From Gammaproteobacteria bacterium (GTDB lineage: Bacteria; Pseudomonadota; Gammaproteobacteria; Pseudomonadales; Pseudohongiellaceae), in the NCBI GenBank assembly GCA_029245395.1, contig JAQWPL010000009.1, positions 1 through 64,000 on the forward strand: 64,000 nt of DNA. The letters run 5' to 3'. Below are positions 9,358-17,173 of the stretch, in pieces (position 1 is the first letter of the stretch; every line of letters starts with the position of its first letter). A program made the translations under genes and the position numbers. The notes below the pieces were generated by a model. That model was not told the origin of the DNA. It searched no databases and saw nothing but the letters and a program-made list of their open reading frames with translations.

Positions 9358-10749
9358 TCAGGCGGATTTTTTCTTGCGCGGTATATCGAATCGTTGTCTG
9401 CGTTCCCACAGGCATTTTCTGCTGATGCCCAGTTTTTTGGCCAGTTCGGTTTCATTCAGATGGCCCTGGTGTTCCAGGACAAATCCCTGGAAATAGTCTT
9501 TCAATGACAACTCCCTGGCTGAAACTGGTTTCCCTGTTAGATGACCCTCGGAGTTGACTGCATTCTGCGAGCTTTTATTTGCAAGAAAATTTTCAGAACT
9601 GACCAGCTCTACATCCAGGCCAAGTACTGCCAGTGATATTTCCTTGCCTTCTGTAAGCACGACTGCCTGTTCAATGACATTTTCCAGTTCTCTGACATTT
9701 CCGGGCCATGAATAAGTGGTAATTGCCTGTAAACAATCGACACTAAAATGCTTTACCTCGAGTTCCAATCTGTCACAGCATTGTTTCAGTTTCGTGTTTG
9801 CCAATTCCAGAATGTCTGCACCGCGATTTCGCAAGGGAGGTATGTTCAGAGTCATGACGTTGATGCGGTAAAACAGATCTTCGCGAAACTTTCCATCATT
9901 GACAATTTGCTGCAGGTTTTGGTGAGTAGCTGCAACCAGTCTGATATCCACTTGCTGTGAGTGCACTGAACCCACTTTGCGGATTTCATGTTCATGTAAA
10001 ACGCGCAGGAGACGAGCTTGCGCCTCCAATGGAAGTTCACTGATTTCATCAAGAAACAGTGTGCCGTTATTGGCTTCTTCCACCAGGCCTGTACGATCTT
10101 CATTAGCGCCATTGAATGCGCCTTTTTCATGACCAAAAAGCTCAGATTCAATCAGGTTCTCGGGAATGGCAGCACAATTCACAGAGACAAGTTTTCCACT
10201 GCTACGAACGCTGCCCTCATGCACGGCTTTTGCTACGAGTTCTTTTCCTGTACCGCATTCACCTTGAATCAACACGGCTGAATCTGTCATGGCTACTTTA
10301 CCAATGCGCCTGAACAATTCACACATTCCTACACTTTTTCCTACCATGCCAGAGGCTGCCTGGCAGTCTGTTTCAGATGGTGTAATGGTTTTTGGTGCAG
10401 TGGAATTTAGTTTGAGTTTCAGTTGGATAGATTCAAGGAGGGCATCTTCTTTTACGGGTTTGGACAAATATTCGATAGGCGGCAGGTTGGTATTGTCGAT
10501 AGCTGAGCCTGTACAGACAAAAGTGCTCATTAACAAAACAGGGGTTGTTGTCATTTGCAGCAAATCAGATCCAGGCTGCCCGGGCAGTCTTAGATCGCTA
10601 ATAATGAGATCAAAAGAGTTCCTGGATAGTTTTTCGTTCGCTTCTTGCACTGATTGGACTGAGATGACCTCAAAATCATTGCGCTCAAGCAAACTGCTCA
10701 AGGAGTGATTTGCGGATTGTTCCGCGTCGACGATCAATAATTTCTGCAT
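9358..10749 (-). CDS. cbrB: Sigma-54-dependent response regulator, CbrB-like, with GAFNGA loop
   Basis: A 463-residue NtrC-family activator: receiver domain (phospho-acceptor Asp52 in ISDLRLPG), AAA+ domain (Walker A GECGTGKELVAK, Walker B GTLFLDEI) and a C-terminal Fis-type helix-turn-helix (ETELAKKLGISRKCLWERR). Its place between gluQ and pcnB matches cbrB of Pseudomonas, which controls carbon/nitrogen balance. Two oddities: the L1 loop that contacts sigma-54 reads GAFNGA (residues 210-215; Asn213 codon at 10111-10113) instead of GAFTGA, and no cbrA sensor kinase gene is present. The name is by synteny and general domain plan; another NtrC-type regulator is possible. Confidence 0.8.
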   Translation of the reverse strand: MQKLLIVDAEQSANHSLSSLLERNDFEVISVQSVQEANEKLSRNSFDLIISDLRLPGQPGSDLLQMTTTPVLLMSTFVCTGSAIDNTNLPPIEYLSKPVKEDALLESIQLKLKLNSTAPKTITPSETDCQAASGMVGKSVGMCELFRRIGKVAMTDSAVLIQGECGTGKELVAKAVHEGSVRSSGKLVSVNCAAIPENLIESELFGHEKGAFNGANEDRTGLVEEANNGTLFLDEISELPLEAQARLLRVLHEHEIRKVGSVHSQQVDIRLVAATHQNLQQIVNDGKFREDLFYRINVMTLNIPPLRNRGADILELANTKLKQCCDRLELEVKHFSVDCLQAITTYSWPGNVRELENVIEQAVVLTEGKEISLAVLGLDVELVSSENFLANKSSQNAVNSEGHLTGKPVSARELSLKDYFQGFVLEHQGHLNETELAKKLGISRKCLWERRQRFDIPRKKKSA

Positions 10750-10951
10750 AGGGAAATTGTAGGGTGCTCATTTCCTGTGAGAGTAATTAGGGCCCGCAGG
10801 ATGAAGGAAAATTCAAATTCTTGCAGTTAAAGTAACAATTGATGTGTTTCATTTCTACCCAAAATTGGAAGAGAATGCTGCTATTCATAGATAACCTATT
10901 GAAATATATAAATATATTAATTTTGAATTGACACACTATTTAGCAAAATAA

Positions 10952-10968
10952 TGCACCATTTTGCTACA
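10952..10968. promoter_or_regulatory. Candidate NtrC-type enhancer site upstream of the CbrB-like gene
   Basis: TGCACCATTTTGCTACA matches the 17-bp NtrC palindrome consensus (TGCACCAnnnTGGTGCA) at all but two of its fixed positions. It lies about 200 bases upstream of the regulator's start, a normal enhancer distance, in a 267-base AT-rich gap. No convincing -24/-12 promoter is seen between the site and the gene, so this remains a single-site sequence match. Confidence 0.3.
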
Positions 10969-11016
10969 TCTTGTGACAAATGAGAATTATTGAGACGCCT
11001 AGGTCTGGCTGAGATT

Positions 11017-11940
11017 TTATGCATCAGGCTGGAATTCTTGCAGTTCAGACAGATTTATCAAATTGTCTGGATTCCAGTGCCGGATACCCCAGTCCAGAAC
11101 TTCTTCGGGAGAACACTGAGCAAGATCCTTTTCTGGTGACTGTTGTAGAAACCTTAAACTTTCGATCAGTAATTCAACAGGCCGGGAAGTGTCTATGGGT
11201 GACGCCCTATGCTGTTTGCTTAATTTCTGTCCCTGCTCATTGACTATGACTGGCACGTGAACATAGTTGGGTTGTGGCAGTCCCAGCAGTTGCTGTAGTC
11301 GAATTTGCCTTGCCGTTGAATCCATCAGATCAATGCCGCGAACTATGTCAGTGATATTTTGAAATGCATCGTCCACAACTACGGCAAGCTGGTAGGCGAA
11401 AAGACCATCTTTGCGTTTGATGACAAAATCACCTACATCGTGTTCCAGGTTTTGCTGCTGTTTTCCCTGTAGCTTGTCATTAAAAATAATGTTTTCCCCG
11501 GACACTTTGCAACGTAGTGCTATTCCTGAAGTTTCCTGCAGTTGGCGATCTCGACATGTGCCTGGATAAACACCATGGCTTTCCTGGATTTGTTGGCGCG
11601 TGCAATCACATCCAAATACCTGTTGGGCCTGTGCCAATTTGTTAATAGCTTCCTGATAGGCTGGATAACGTTGACTCTGGTAGAGCACTGATTCGTCCCA
11701 TTGCAGGTGAAGTTTTTCCAATGCAAAAAGGATGTCGTCAGCAGCTTCCCTGGTTTCTCTAGGAGGGTCGAGGTCTTCCATGCGTACAAGCCATTTACCC
11801 CCACGGCTTCGAGCATCCAGAAAGGAAGCCATAGCAGCCATCAGTGAGCCTGAGTGTAATGGACCAGTCGGGGAAGGAGCAAAGCGACCAATGTATTGAT
11901 TGGCGGTGGAGTGTAAGGAAAGGTCCGCAGGATCGGGCAT
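11017..11940 (-). CDS. gluQ: Glutamyl-Q tRNA(Asp) synthetase
   Basis: Attaches glutamate to queuosine in the anticodon of tRNA(Asp). It is a shortened glutamyl-tRNA synthetase without the anticodon domain: 307 residues against about 300 in the family. The class I signature GRFAPSPTGPLHSGSL (residues 18-33), RMEDLDPPRE, the zinc-ligand Cys pair in FGCDCTRQQI with a later YPGTCRD, and a KMSKS-like KLSKQ are visible. It follows dksA by 84 bases, the conserved gammaproteobacterial order dksA-gluQ. An intrinsic-terminator-like hairpin stands between them. Confidence 0.95.
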   Translation of the reverse strand: MPDPADLSLHSTANQYIGRFAPSPTGPLHSGSLMAAMASFLDARSRGGKWLVRMEDLDPPRETREAADDILFALEKLHLQWDESVLYQSQRYPAYQEAINKLAQAQQVFGCDCTRQQIQESHGVYPGTCRDRQLQETSGIALRCKVSGENIIFNDKLQGKQQQNLEHDVGDFVIKRKDGLFAYQLAVVVDDAFQNITDIVRGIDLMDSTARQIRLQQLLGLPQPNYVHVPVIVNEQGQKLSKQHRASPIDTSRPVELLIESLRFLQQSPEKDLAQCSPEEVLDWGIRHWNPDNLINLSELQEFQPDA

Positions 11941-11982
11941 CTGTTGACCCTTTATAATATTTTAAACCTGTTTAAACAAAGA

Positions 11983-12002
11983 GGGCGACCAGTCGGTCGC
12001 CC
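11983..12002 (-). terminator. Likely intrinsic terminator after dksA
   Basis: A perfect 8-bp stem (GGGCGACC/GGTCGCCC) with a 4-base loop stands 22 bases after the dksA stop. Read on the minus strand it is followed by TCTTTGTTT, a moderate U tract. It would end the dksA transcript or reduce readthrough into gluQ. Confidence 0.65.
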
Positions 12003-12024
12003 TACATATTTCCTGGAATCGTAA

Positions 12025-12738
12025 TCAGGCGCCCAGTTGCTTTTCTTTGATTTCGTCCAGCGTTTTGCAATCGATGCATTTGTTGGCAGTGGGCCGGGCT
12101 TCAAGGCGACGGATGCCGATTTCCACACCGCAGGAATCGCACCAGCCGTAATCACCATTAGCAACCATTTCGATGGTGCTATCAATTTTTTTGATTAATC
12201 GACGTTCACGATCCCTGGTTCGCAGCTCTATACTGAATTCTTCTTCCAGAGTAGCGCGGTCGGCAGGATCCGGCGGATTGGCTGCTTCGTCCTGCATATG
12301 ATGCACAGTGCGATCGACCTCAACCATTAATTCATTACGCCAGTTCAAAAGGATTTGTTTGAAATGAAATTTCTGGCTTTCATTCATGTACTCCTCGCCT
12401 CGCTTGATTTTATAGGGCGTGAAGCCTTCATTCTGTAAGAGAGTGGCAGTATTGTTTGTAATGGGGGCTTTACTCCTGGGTGCCGATCTTGGCCTGGTTT
12501 TTGGTGCTACTTTCTTTTTAGAAGCAGCCTTTTTTGCAGTAGTCTTTTTCGGGGCGGCCTTTTTAGGAGCGGCCTTCTTTGCAGTAGTCTTTTTAGGGGC
12601 TGCCTTTTTTTGTTTAGCCTTTTTAGGCGCAGCTTTCTTTTTAGGCGCTACCTTTTTCTTAGGTGCAGCCTTGGTTTTAGCCTTGGTTTTGGCTTTTGCC
12701 TTAGCTTTTGCTTTAGCGGTTGTTTTTTTGGTTGCCAT
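12025..12738 (-). CDS. dksA: RNA polymerase-binding factor DksA with a long Lys/Ala/Pro-rich N-terminal tail
   Basis: DksA binds the RNA polymerase secondary channel and, with ppGpp, adjusts transcription of ribosomal and amino-acid genes. The C-terminal 140 residues are standard: coiled coil with the tip motif DPADRA, a C4 zinc finger (CDSC and CIDC) and a closing helix. Ahead of it are about 95 residues built of repeats such as KKAAPKK, TTAKKAA and AKAKAKA, similar in make-up to histone H1-like or AlgP tails; E. coli DksA (151 residues) has nothing like it. I place the start at ATG 12738 (MATKKTTAK) rather than TTG at 12750. The tail is highly positive and may bind nucleic acid; that is inference. 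Confidence 0.93.
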   Translation of the reverse strand: MATKKTTAKAKAKAKAKTKAKTKAAPKKKVAPKKKAAPKKAKQKKAAPKKTTAKKAAPKKAAPKKTTAKKAASKKKVAPKTRPRSAPRSKAPITNNTATLLQNEGFTPYKIKRGEEYMNESQKFHFKQILLNWRNELMVEVDRTVHHMQDEAANPPDPADRATLEEEFSIELRTRDRERRLIKKIDSTIEMVANGDYGWCDSCGVEIGIRRLEARPTANKCIDCKTLDEIKEKQLGA

Positions 12739-12879
12739 TCCAGTTCTCAAAAACTAATCTTAAAACTCAAAAATATGATTAAAAATAGTGAAATAGTCTC
12801 GCTGATTTTGCGAGGGACGCTACGCTACCAGATAATCAAATCCAGTTCCACAAAAATGCACGAAAAATCAGCCGGGATG

Positions 12880-12885
12880 TAGAAT
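12880..12885 (+). promoter_or_regulatory. Possible -10 element for sfsA
   Basis: TAGAAT stands 30 bases before the sfsA start in the 176-base divergent gap between dksA and sfsA. It resembles the -10 boxes before rplM and murA in this window. No good -35 box is seen at 17-18 bases, so this is weak. Confidence 0.3.
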
Positions 12886-12914
12886 GGCACCTTAGCATTT
12901 CGAGGCAACAGCAA

Positions 12915-13640
12915 ATGAAATTTACCCCCCCTTTTCAATCAGCAACGCTGATCAGGCGCTATAAACGATTCCTGGCCGATGTTGAATTGCCTGATGGGTC
13001 CGCTATAACTGTTCATTGTCCAAATACGGGTTCAATGAAAAATTGTAATGAGCCTGGAAGCAGGGTGTGGTATTCCACTTCCGACAATAAAACCCGGAAA
13101 TATCCCCATACGTTTGAAATGATTGAAATAAATGGGACACACCTCGCAGGTATCAATACCAACAGGGCTAACCACCTGGTCAGGGAATTGATTGAAAAGG
13201 GCAAAGTACCTACTTTGAGCGGTTATGCTTCACTGCGTCATGAAGTTAACTACGGGAAGGAAAAAAGCCGTATTGATTTTCTGCTTCAAGAGCATCCAGA
13301 TGAGACGGGTAGAGCATGTTACATCGAAGTAAAGAATGTCACATTGGGAATGGGCAAGGGCCTGGGGCTGTTTCCTGATGCAGTTACCACCAGGGGCACT
13401 AAGCACCTGAGGGAACTGATGCATATTGTCAGCCAGGGCGACAGGGCTGTATTGTTTTTCTGTGTCCAGCACACTGGCATCAAGCGCGTGGAGCCAGCTG
13501 TGGAGATTGACCCTGAATACAGTGCCACCCTTAATGAAGCGGCTAATGCCGGGGTTGAAATCATGGCCTGGCAGGCAAAATTGAGTGCCGAAGCAATCAC
13601 CCTGGTCAGGGAGATTCCGGTAGTTCTTCCTCCGGGATAA
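12915..13640 (+). CDS. sfsA: SfsA family protein (sugar fermentation stimulation protein homologue)
   Basis: A 241-residue SfsA-family protein. Recognisable stretches are the N-terminal RRYKRFLADVEL, HCPNTGSMKNCNEPG, the nuclease-like core SRIDFLL followed by CYIEVKNVTLG, and FPDAVTTRGTKHLREL, which together form the restriction-endonuclease-like fold described for the family. The role is uncertain; E. coli SfsA was found as a DNA-binding protein affecting maltose use. In many gammaproteobacteria sfsA lies beside dksA, as here (divergent). Its last 35 bases overlap the 3' end of the Rieske gene on the other strand. Confidence 0.93.
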   Translation: MKFTPPFQSATLIRRYKRFLADVELPDGSAITVHCPNTGSMKNCNEPGSRVWYSTSDNKTRKYPHTFEMIEINGTHLAGINTNRANHLVRELIEKGKVPTLSGYASLRHEVNYGKEKSRIDFLLQEHPDETGRACYIEVKNVTLGMGKGLGLFPDAVTTRGTKHLRELMHIVSQGDRAVLFFCVQHTGIKRVEPAVEIDPEYSATLNEAANAGVEIMAWQAKLSAEAITLVREIPVVLPPG

Positions 13641-13947
13641 GAATGTGGCCATCTACAATTTGAAATGCAATTGACCAGAGGGATTCACCCAGGCAGGGTC
13701 CCTGGATGCATTCACCGGATTCAGGGATAAAAAAAGCACCATGGTTACTGCACTTGATATACAAGGCTTCTGAATCCAGAAAAGCATGGGGTTCCCATTC
13801 CAAAGGTAAATTCAGGTGTGGGCAGCGGTTGAGATACAGATAGATCTCACCTTTTTTCTTCACAGCAAAGAGTTTTCCCCGGGCATGCTCAAAACCTCGG
13901 GCACTTCCTTCAGGTATCTCATCAGAATGGCACAGGGTAATTGCCAT
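13606..13947 (-). CDS. Small Rieske [2Fe-2S] ferredoxin-like protein
   Basis: A 113-residue soluble Rieske protein. The two cluster-binding loops are NRCPHLNLPLEW (Cys-X-His) and IKCSNHGAFF (Cys-X2-His), followed by the family's CIQGPCLGESL turn. There is no signal or membrane segment, so it is a cytoplasmic electron carrier or a component for an unknown oxygenase or reductase. It begins 9 bases after the stop of the PLP enzyme gene, so the two are probably cotranscribed. It overlaps the end of sfsA by 35 bases tail to tail. Confidence 0.85.
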   Translation of the reverse strand: MAITLCHSDEIPEGSARGFEHARGKLFAVKKKGEIYLYLNRCPHLNLPLEWEPHAFLDSEALYIKCSNHGAFFIPESGECIQGPCLGESLWSIAFQIVDGHILIPEEELPESP

Positions 13948-13956
13948 GGGCTGGGA

Positions 13957-15189
13957 TTAAATGGCGAGTGCCTGCTCGAGATCTGCAAGCAAGTCTTCTG
14001 TGTCCTCAATACCGATTGACAGACGCACCATGGAATCTGCGACTCCCATGGATGCCCGACGTTCAGGGCCCATTTCCCAATAGATGGTGTGGGCTACAGG
14101 TATTCCCAGGCTGCGGTTATCGCCCAGATTACTGGAACAGACGACCAGATCAAGAGCGTTGAGGAAATCAAAGCAATCAATGGAATCTTCCAGTTCAAGA
14201 CTGAGAATGGCGCCAAAATCCTTAAACAGGGCTTTTGCTCGCTCATGTTGGGGATGGTCTGTCAATCCTGGATAAAACACCTTGCGAACTTTTGGGTGAG
14301 CTTCACAAAATTCAGCAATAGCCTTGGCGTTACTGCAGGCCTTGGTTAGTCGCATGCTGAGGGTGTCGCTACCAACTGAAATGAGGTGGGCAGCTTCCGG
14401 CGCAAGTGCTGCACCAAAATCCCTGAGACCTTTTTTTCGTATTTGGGTAATGCCCCATTGTTGAGTGTCGCTTTGTTTGTAACTATCGTAGATATTGTCA
14501 AATTCAGACCAATCAAAAAGGCCGGTATCAGTAACACTTCCGCCAAGAGCGTTACCATGCCCACCGATATACTTGGTTAGAGAATTAATCACCAGGCTGG
14601 CATTAACATTGACCGGTAAAAACAGCCAAGGTGAAGTCATGGTGTTGTCCACTAAATACACCAGATTCTTATCAGCACACAATTCGCCTATGGGCACCAG
14701 ATCGGCAACCTGTGTGACCGGGTTGGCAATGGTCTCGACAAAAACCATCTTGGTGTTGGGTTGAATTGCGGCTTCCACGTTTTTTACGTCGGTGGCATCG
14801 ACAAAACTCACTTCAATGCCCAGTTCCTTGAAAGTATTGAACTGTGAATTGGTGTTGCCAAAAAGAAAAGCACTGGAAACTACATGGTCACCCTGGCGCA
14901 ACAAGGCAATCAGGGTAGAGCCTATAGCGGCCATTCCAGTACCAAAAATTACTGTGGCTAAGCCCTGTTCCATTTTAGTGATTTTTTGAGCGAGGGCTTC
15001 TACTGTCGGGTTGTTCTGTCTGCCATAGGCAAAACCCTTACGCTTATTCTGAAATACTTCGGCAAGTTCCCTGGCATCCTCATAGGCAAAGGCCACCGAA
15101 GGGTGTACTGGCTTATGCAGTACGCCATGCTCCGGCTTGCCTTCCCTGTCGGAATGCAGCGCTGTGCTATTAAAGTGCTTTTTCTTCAT
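13957..15189 (-). CDS. Cystathionine gamma-synthase family PLP enzyme
   Basis: A 410-residue enzyme of the Cys/Met-metabolism PLP family (fold type I). Markers: the phosphate-binding FGTGMAAIGSTL near residue 83, VYLVDNTMTSPWLF with the PLP-contacting Asp, and the Schiff-base Lys in NSLTKYIGGHGNALGG near residue 210; near the C-terminus MVRLSIGIEDTEDLLADL is typical. Members act as cystathionine gamma-synthase, O-acyl-homoserine sulfhydrylase, or gamma-/beta-lyases; which one cannot be decided here. No other methionine genes are nearby. The downstream Rieske gene is 9 bases away. Confidence 0.9.
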   Translation of the reverse strand: MKKKHFNSTALHSDREGKPEHGVLHKPVHPSVAFAYEDARELAEVFQNKRKGFAYGRQNNPTVEALAQKITKMEQGLATVIFGTGMAAIGSTLIALLRQGDHVVSSAFLFGNTNSQFNTFKELGIEVSFVDATDVKNVEAAIQPNTKMVFVETIANPVTQVADLVPIGELCADKNLVYLVDNTMTSPWLFLPVNVNASLVINSLTKYIGGHGNALGGSVTDTGLFDWSEFDNIYDSYKQSDTQQWGITQIRKKGLRDFGAALAPEAAHLISVGSDTLSMRLTKACSNAKAIAEFCEAHPKVRKVFYPGLTDHPQHERAKALFKDFGAILSLELEDSIDCFDFLNALDLVVCSSNLGDNRSLGIPVAHTIYWEMGPERRASMGVADSMVRLSIGIEDTEDLLADLEQALAI

Positions 15190-15240
15190 GGTTTTATGTT
15201 GGTATTAATAGTTTCCAATCGTTCAGGTTGACCCGAAAAA

Positions 15241-15609
15241 TCAGGACTGGGGATGATACTCCTGCTGGCTTTGACAAGCAAAACAACAGGGTGCTTCAGG
15301 GTTTACCTCCAAACGAGCCGGCGCGATTTCATCGCCACAGGATTCACAGTATCCATACTCACCTTCGGCAAATTTTACCAGTGCGGCATTCACCAGCTTC
15401 ATGCGGCTCTCAATATTGCGCATGGTCGATTTAGCCATGTTCTGTTGTTGCAGAGCATCCATTCTTGAAAGCCTGCCTACTTTGGTTTGATCCAGGTCGA
15501 CAGTGTCCGCAGCCATTTTTTCACGCTCATATTGCGAGACCAACTCACCCTTCACTGAATGCAGTCGGTTTTCAAAAATAGCCTGGTTTGTTTTGCCCTG
15601 TGTTGTCAT
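15241..15609 (-). CDS. DksA/TraR-family C4 zinc-finger protein
   Basis: A short (122-residue) DksA-superfamily protein. It keeps the C-terminal finger (GYCESCGDEIAPARLEVNP and CCFAC) but lacks the DxxDxA coiled-coil tip of true DksA; the middle reads VGRLSRMDALQQQNMA, seen in a separate subfamily of about 110-residue DksA-like proteins. Its function is not known; small relatives such as TraR act on RNA polymerase without ppGpp. I choose ATG at 15609 over an upstream TTG at 15633 that would overlap the preceding gene. It starts 20 bases after the unknown gene at 15630-16928, so they are probably one unit. Confidence 0.82.
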   Translation of the reverse strand: MTTQGKTNQAIFENRLHSVKGELVSQYEREKMAADTVDLDQTKVGRLSRMDALQQQNMAKSTMRNIESRMKLVNAALVKFAEGEYGYCESCGDEIAPARLEVNPEAPCCFACQSQQEYHPQS

Positions 15610-15629
15610 GGGATGAATCGGTCCTGTAT

Positions 15630-16928
15630 TCAAAAGGATTGATAAAAAGGCCTGACAGCAATGCTGTCAGTAATTTCTTGTACTCTTTGCAGGTAGGCTT
15701 GCGACTCCCTGCTGCCAAAACGTGCAATAAACTCCTCTTCGGTTATCCCATCATAGGTTCCCAGTGGAGGCATGAATTCTGACTCATTCAACATAGATTT
15801 CATAAGGTCCTGGAACAAGAAAGCATCAGTTTCCGATCGACTGGCCAGATCACCCAGTCGGGAACCTGCCTGGTTGGCGGCAATATCCGTAAAACTGAAA
15901 CCGGTTCGGTAGCGGCTATCATGAACTTCCTTGTAAACGGATAGAACTTCAGCCATACCGGCGCCAGCTGAAGCTGAAATGGCTGCTGAAGTGACCACAT
16001 GACGCGCCAGATCTTCCCGGCTATCGATGACCACATCCACATCTCGGGGCAAGGCTAACTCCACATCATCTCCAATCAATGTGGCTAAATTCAGGTCTGT
16101 GAGGTAGGCGCTAAGGACAATGAACACAGCGCGATTTTCCGCGATGGGGTCGGCACCTGCTGCGCTATTCACACTGGCGAAAAGAAACAGGGGCCGCAAT
16201 AAATCGTTCAGACCGATAGTATTGATTTCGCCAGGCAAGTCATTGGTGGCAGTCACCAGTCTGTCATGGTAATAAATCATCCTGTCGGCTTCTCTTGCAC
16301 TGACAAAAACTTGCCGGGCCTGGTCGCCCAACTCTTCCAGGTTGTCGCCTTGCCAGTCGAGCTGGATAACAATGTTGTCTTCGCTGATGGACTGGAAATG
16401 CAGGGAGTCGATAAAGCTTGATACCAGCTGAAAATTACCTTCCTCACGCATTCTAAGGGCAATTAATTCACGCATAGGAGCCAGCAAAGGCGCAGGAATA
16501 TTCAATGAGCCAGCCTCAACATTGGTCAGGGACAGCCCGTCATCCACATGTTCAAAATTCAGGGCAATATTGAAATATCTGAGCAAACCCATGGCATTTA
16601 TCGGGATGCTTAAACTGGTAATTGCGCCATTTTCGACCAGGTCGGTATGGACATTAATGGACTTCAGGACTGAATTACTGTCTTTTACATAAATTGCCAG
16701 GGCGTTAAGCTCAGTTTCTGTCAATCGGACCTGTTGGTAATCGCTTGCCAACAATTGCCGCGGGTCGTTATCAATCAGAAGTTGCTGGATTTCAGCCATT
16801 TGCGCCTGGTCCAGCGCAGGATTTGCAGGCACGGTGGTGCCACGCTGTATTATCAGAATCAGCATGATTAAGGGCAGACTGGTAATGCACATGACCACGC
16901 TGCCAAGCAGGGTATCCAGAAATTTCAT
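15630..16928 (-). CDS. Unknown protein with N-terminal membrane anchor
   Basis: I do not recognise a named family. The 432-residue protein starts with a hydrophobic segment (LGSVVMCITSLPLIMLILII, residues 8-27) that is probably an uncleaved anchor, followed by a long, mostly soluble part likely outside the cytoplasm. It has leucine-rich alternating stretches (TSLSIPINAMGLLRYFNIAL, GSLNIPAPLLAPM) suggesting beta-structure, then helical parts with SAAISASAGAGM. It stands first in a likely unit with the short DksA-like gene. A conserved hypothetical of gammaproteobacteria is the most likely status. Confidence 0.7.
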   Translation of the reverse strand: MKFLDTLLGSVVMCITSLPLIMLILIIQRGTTVPANPALDQAQMAEIQQLLIDNDPRQLLASDYQQVRLTETELNALAIYVKDSNSVLKSINVHTDLVENGAITSLSIPINAMGLLRYFNIALNFEHVDDGLSLTNVEAGSLNIPAPLLAPMRELIALRMREEGNFQLVSSFIDSLHFQSISEDNIVIQLDWQGDNLEELGDQARQVFVSAREADRMIYYHDRLVTATNDLPGEINTIGLNDLLRPLFLFASVNSAAGADPIAENRAVFIVLSAYLTDLNLATLIGDDVELALPRDVDVVIDSREDLARHVVTSAAISASAGAGMAEVLSVYKEVHDSRYRTGFSFTDIAANQAGSRLGDLASRSETDAFLFQDLMKSMLNESEFMPPLGTYDGITEEEFIARFGSRESQAYLQRVQEITDSIAVRPFYQSF

Positions 16929-17173
16929 GGAAAAGCGCCAAGCGGTTCACAGGCCCGGGTAGAGAGGCTCCTTAATTTAAACATTATGCGTTATCATGGC
17001 GCATTCGCTGGTGTATATCCAGATTCAATTATCTGTAACCCCAGCAGTATCATAAACTTACAGATGGTTTCCAGGCGTGTCAGAGACTATTTGTAAAGTA
17101 AGTCCGGAATATAAAACAGGTACACACAGGGTTGTGAACAAGGTCCAAAAAGATTCTAAAAAAGGTGAATTTT

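Noticed and set aside
10750-10951. Sigma-54 promoter before the CbrB-like gene
   Set aside because: No TGGCAC-N5-TTGC pattern at the right spacing on the minus strand.
12419-12757. A 112-residue hydrophobic plus-strand reading frame opposite the DksA tail
   Set aside because: It is the antisense of Lys/Ala-rich codons, which always reads as Phe/Ala/Leu. It has no ribosome-binding site.
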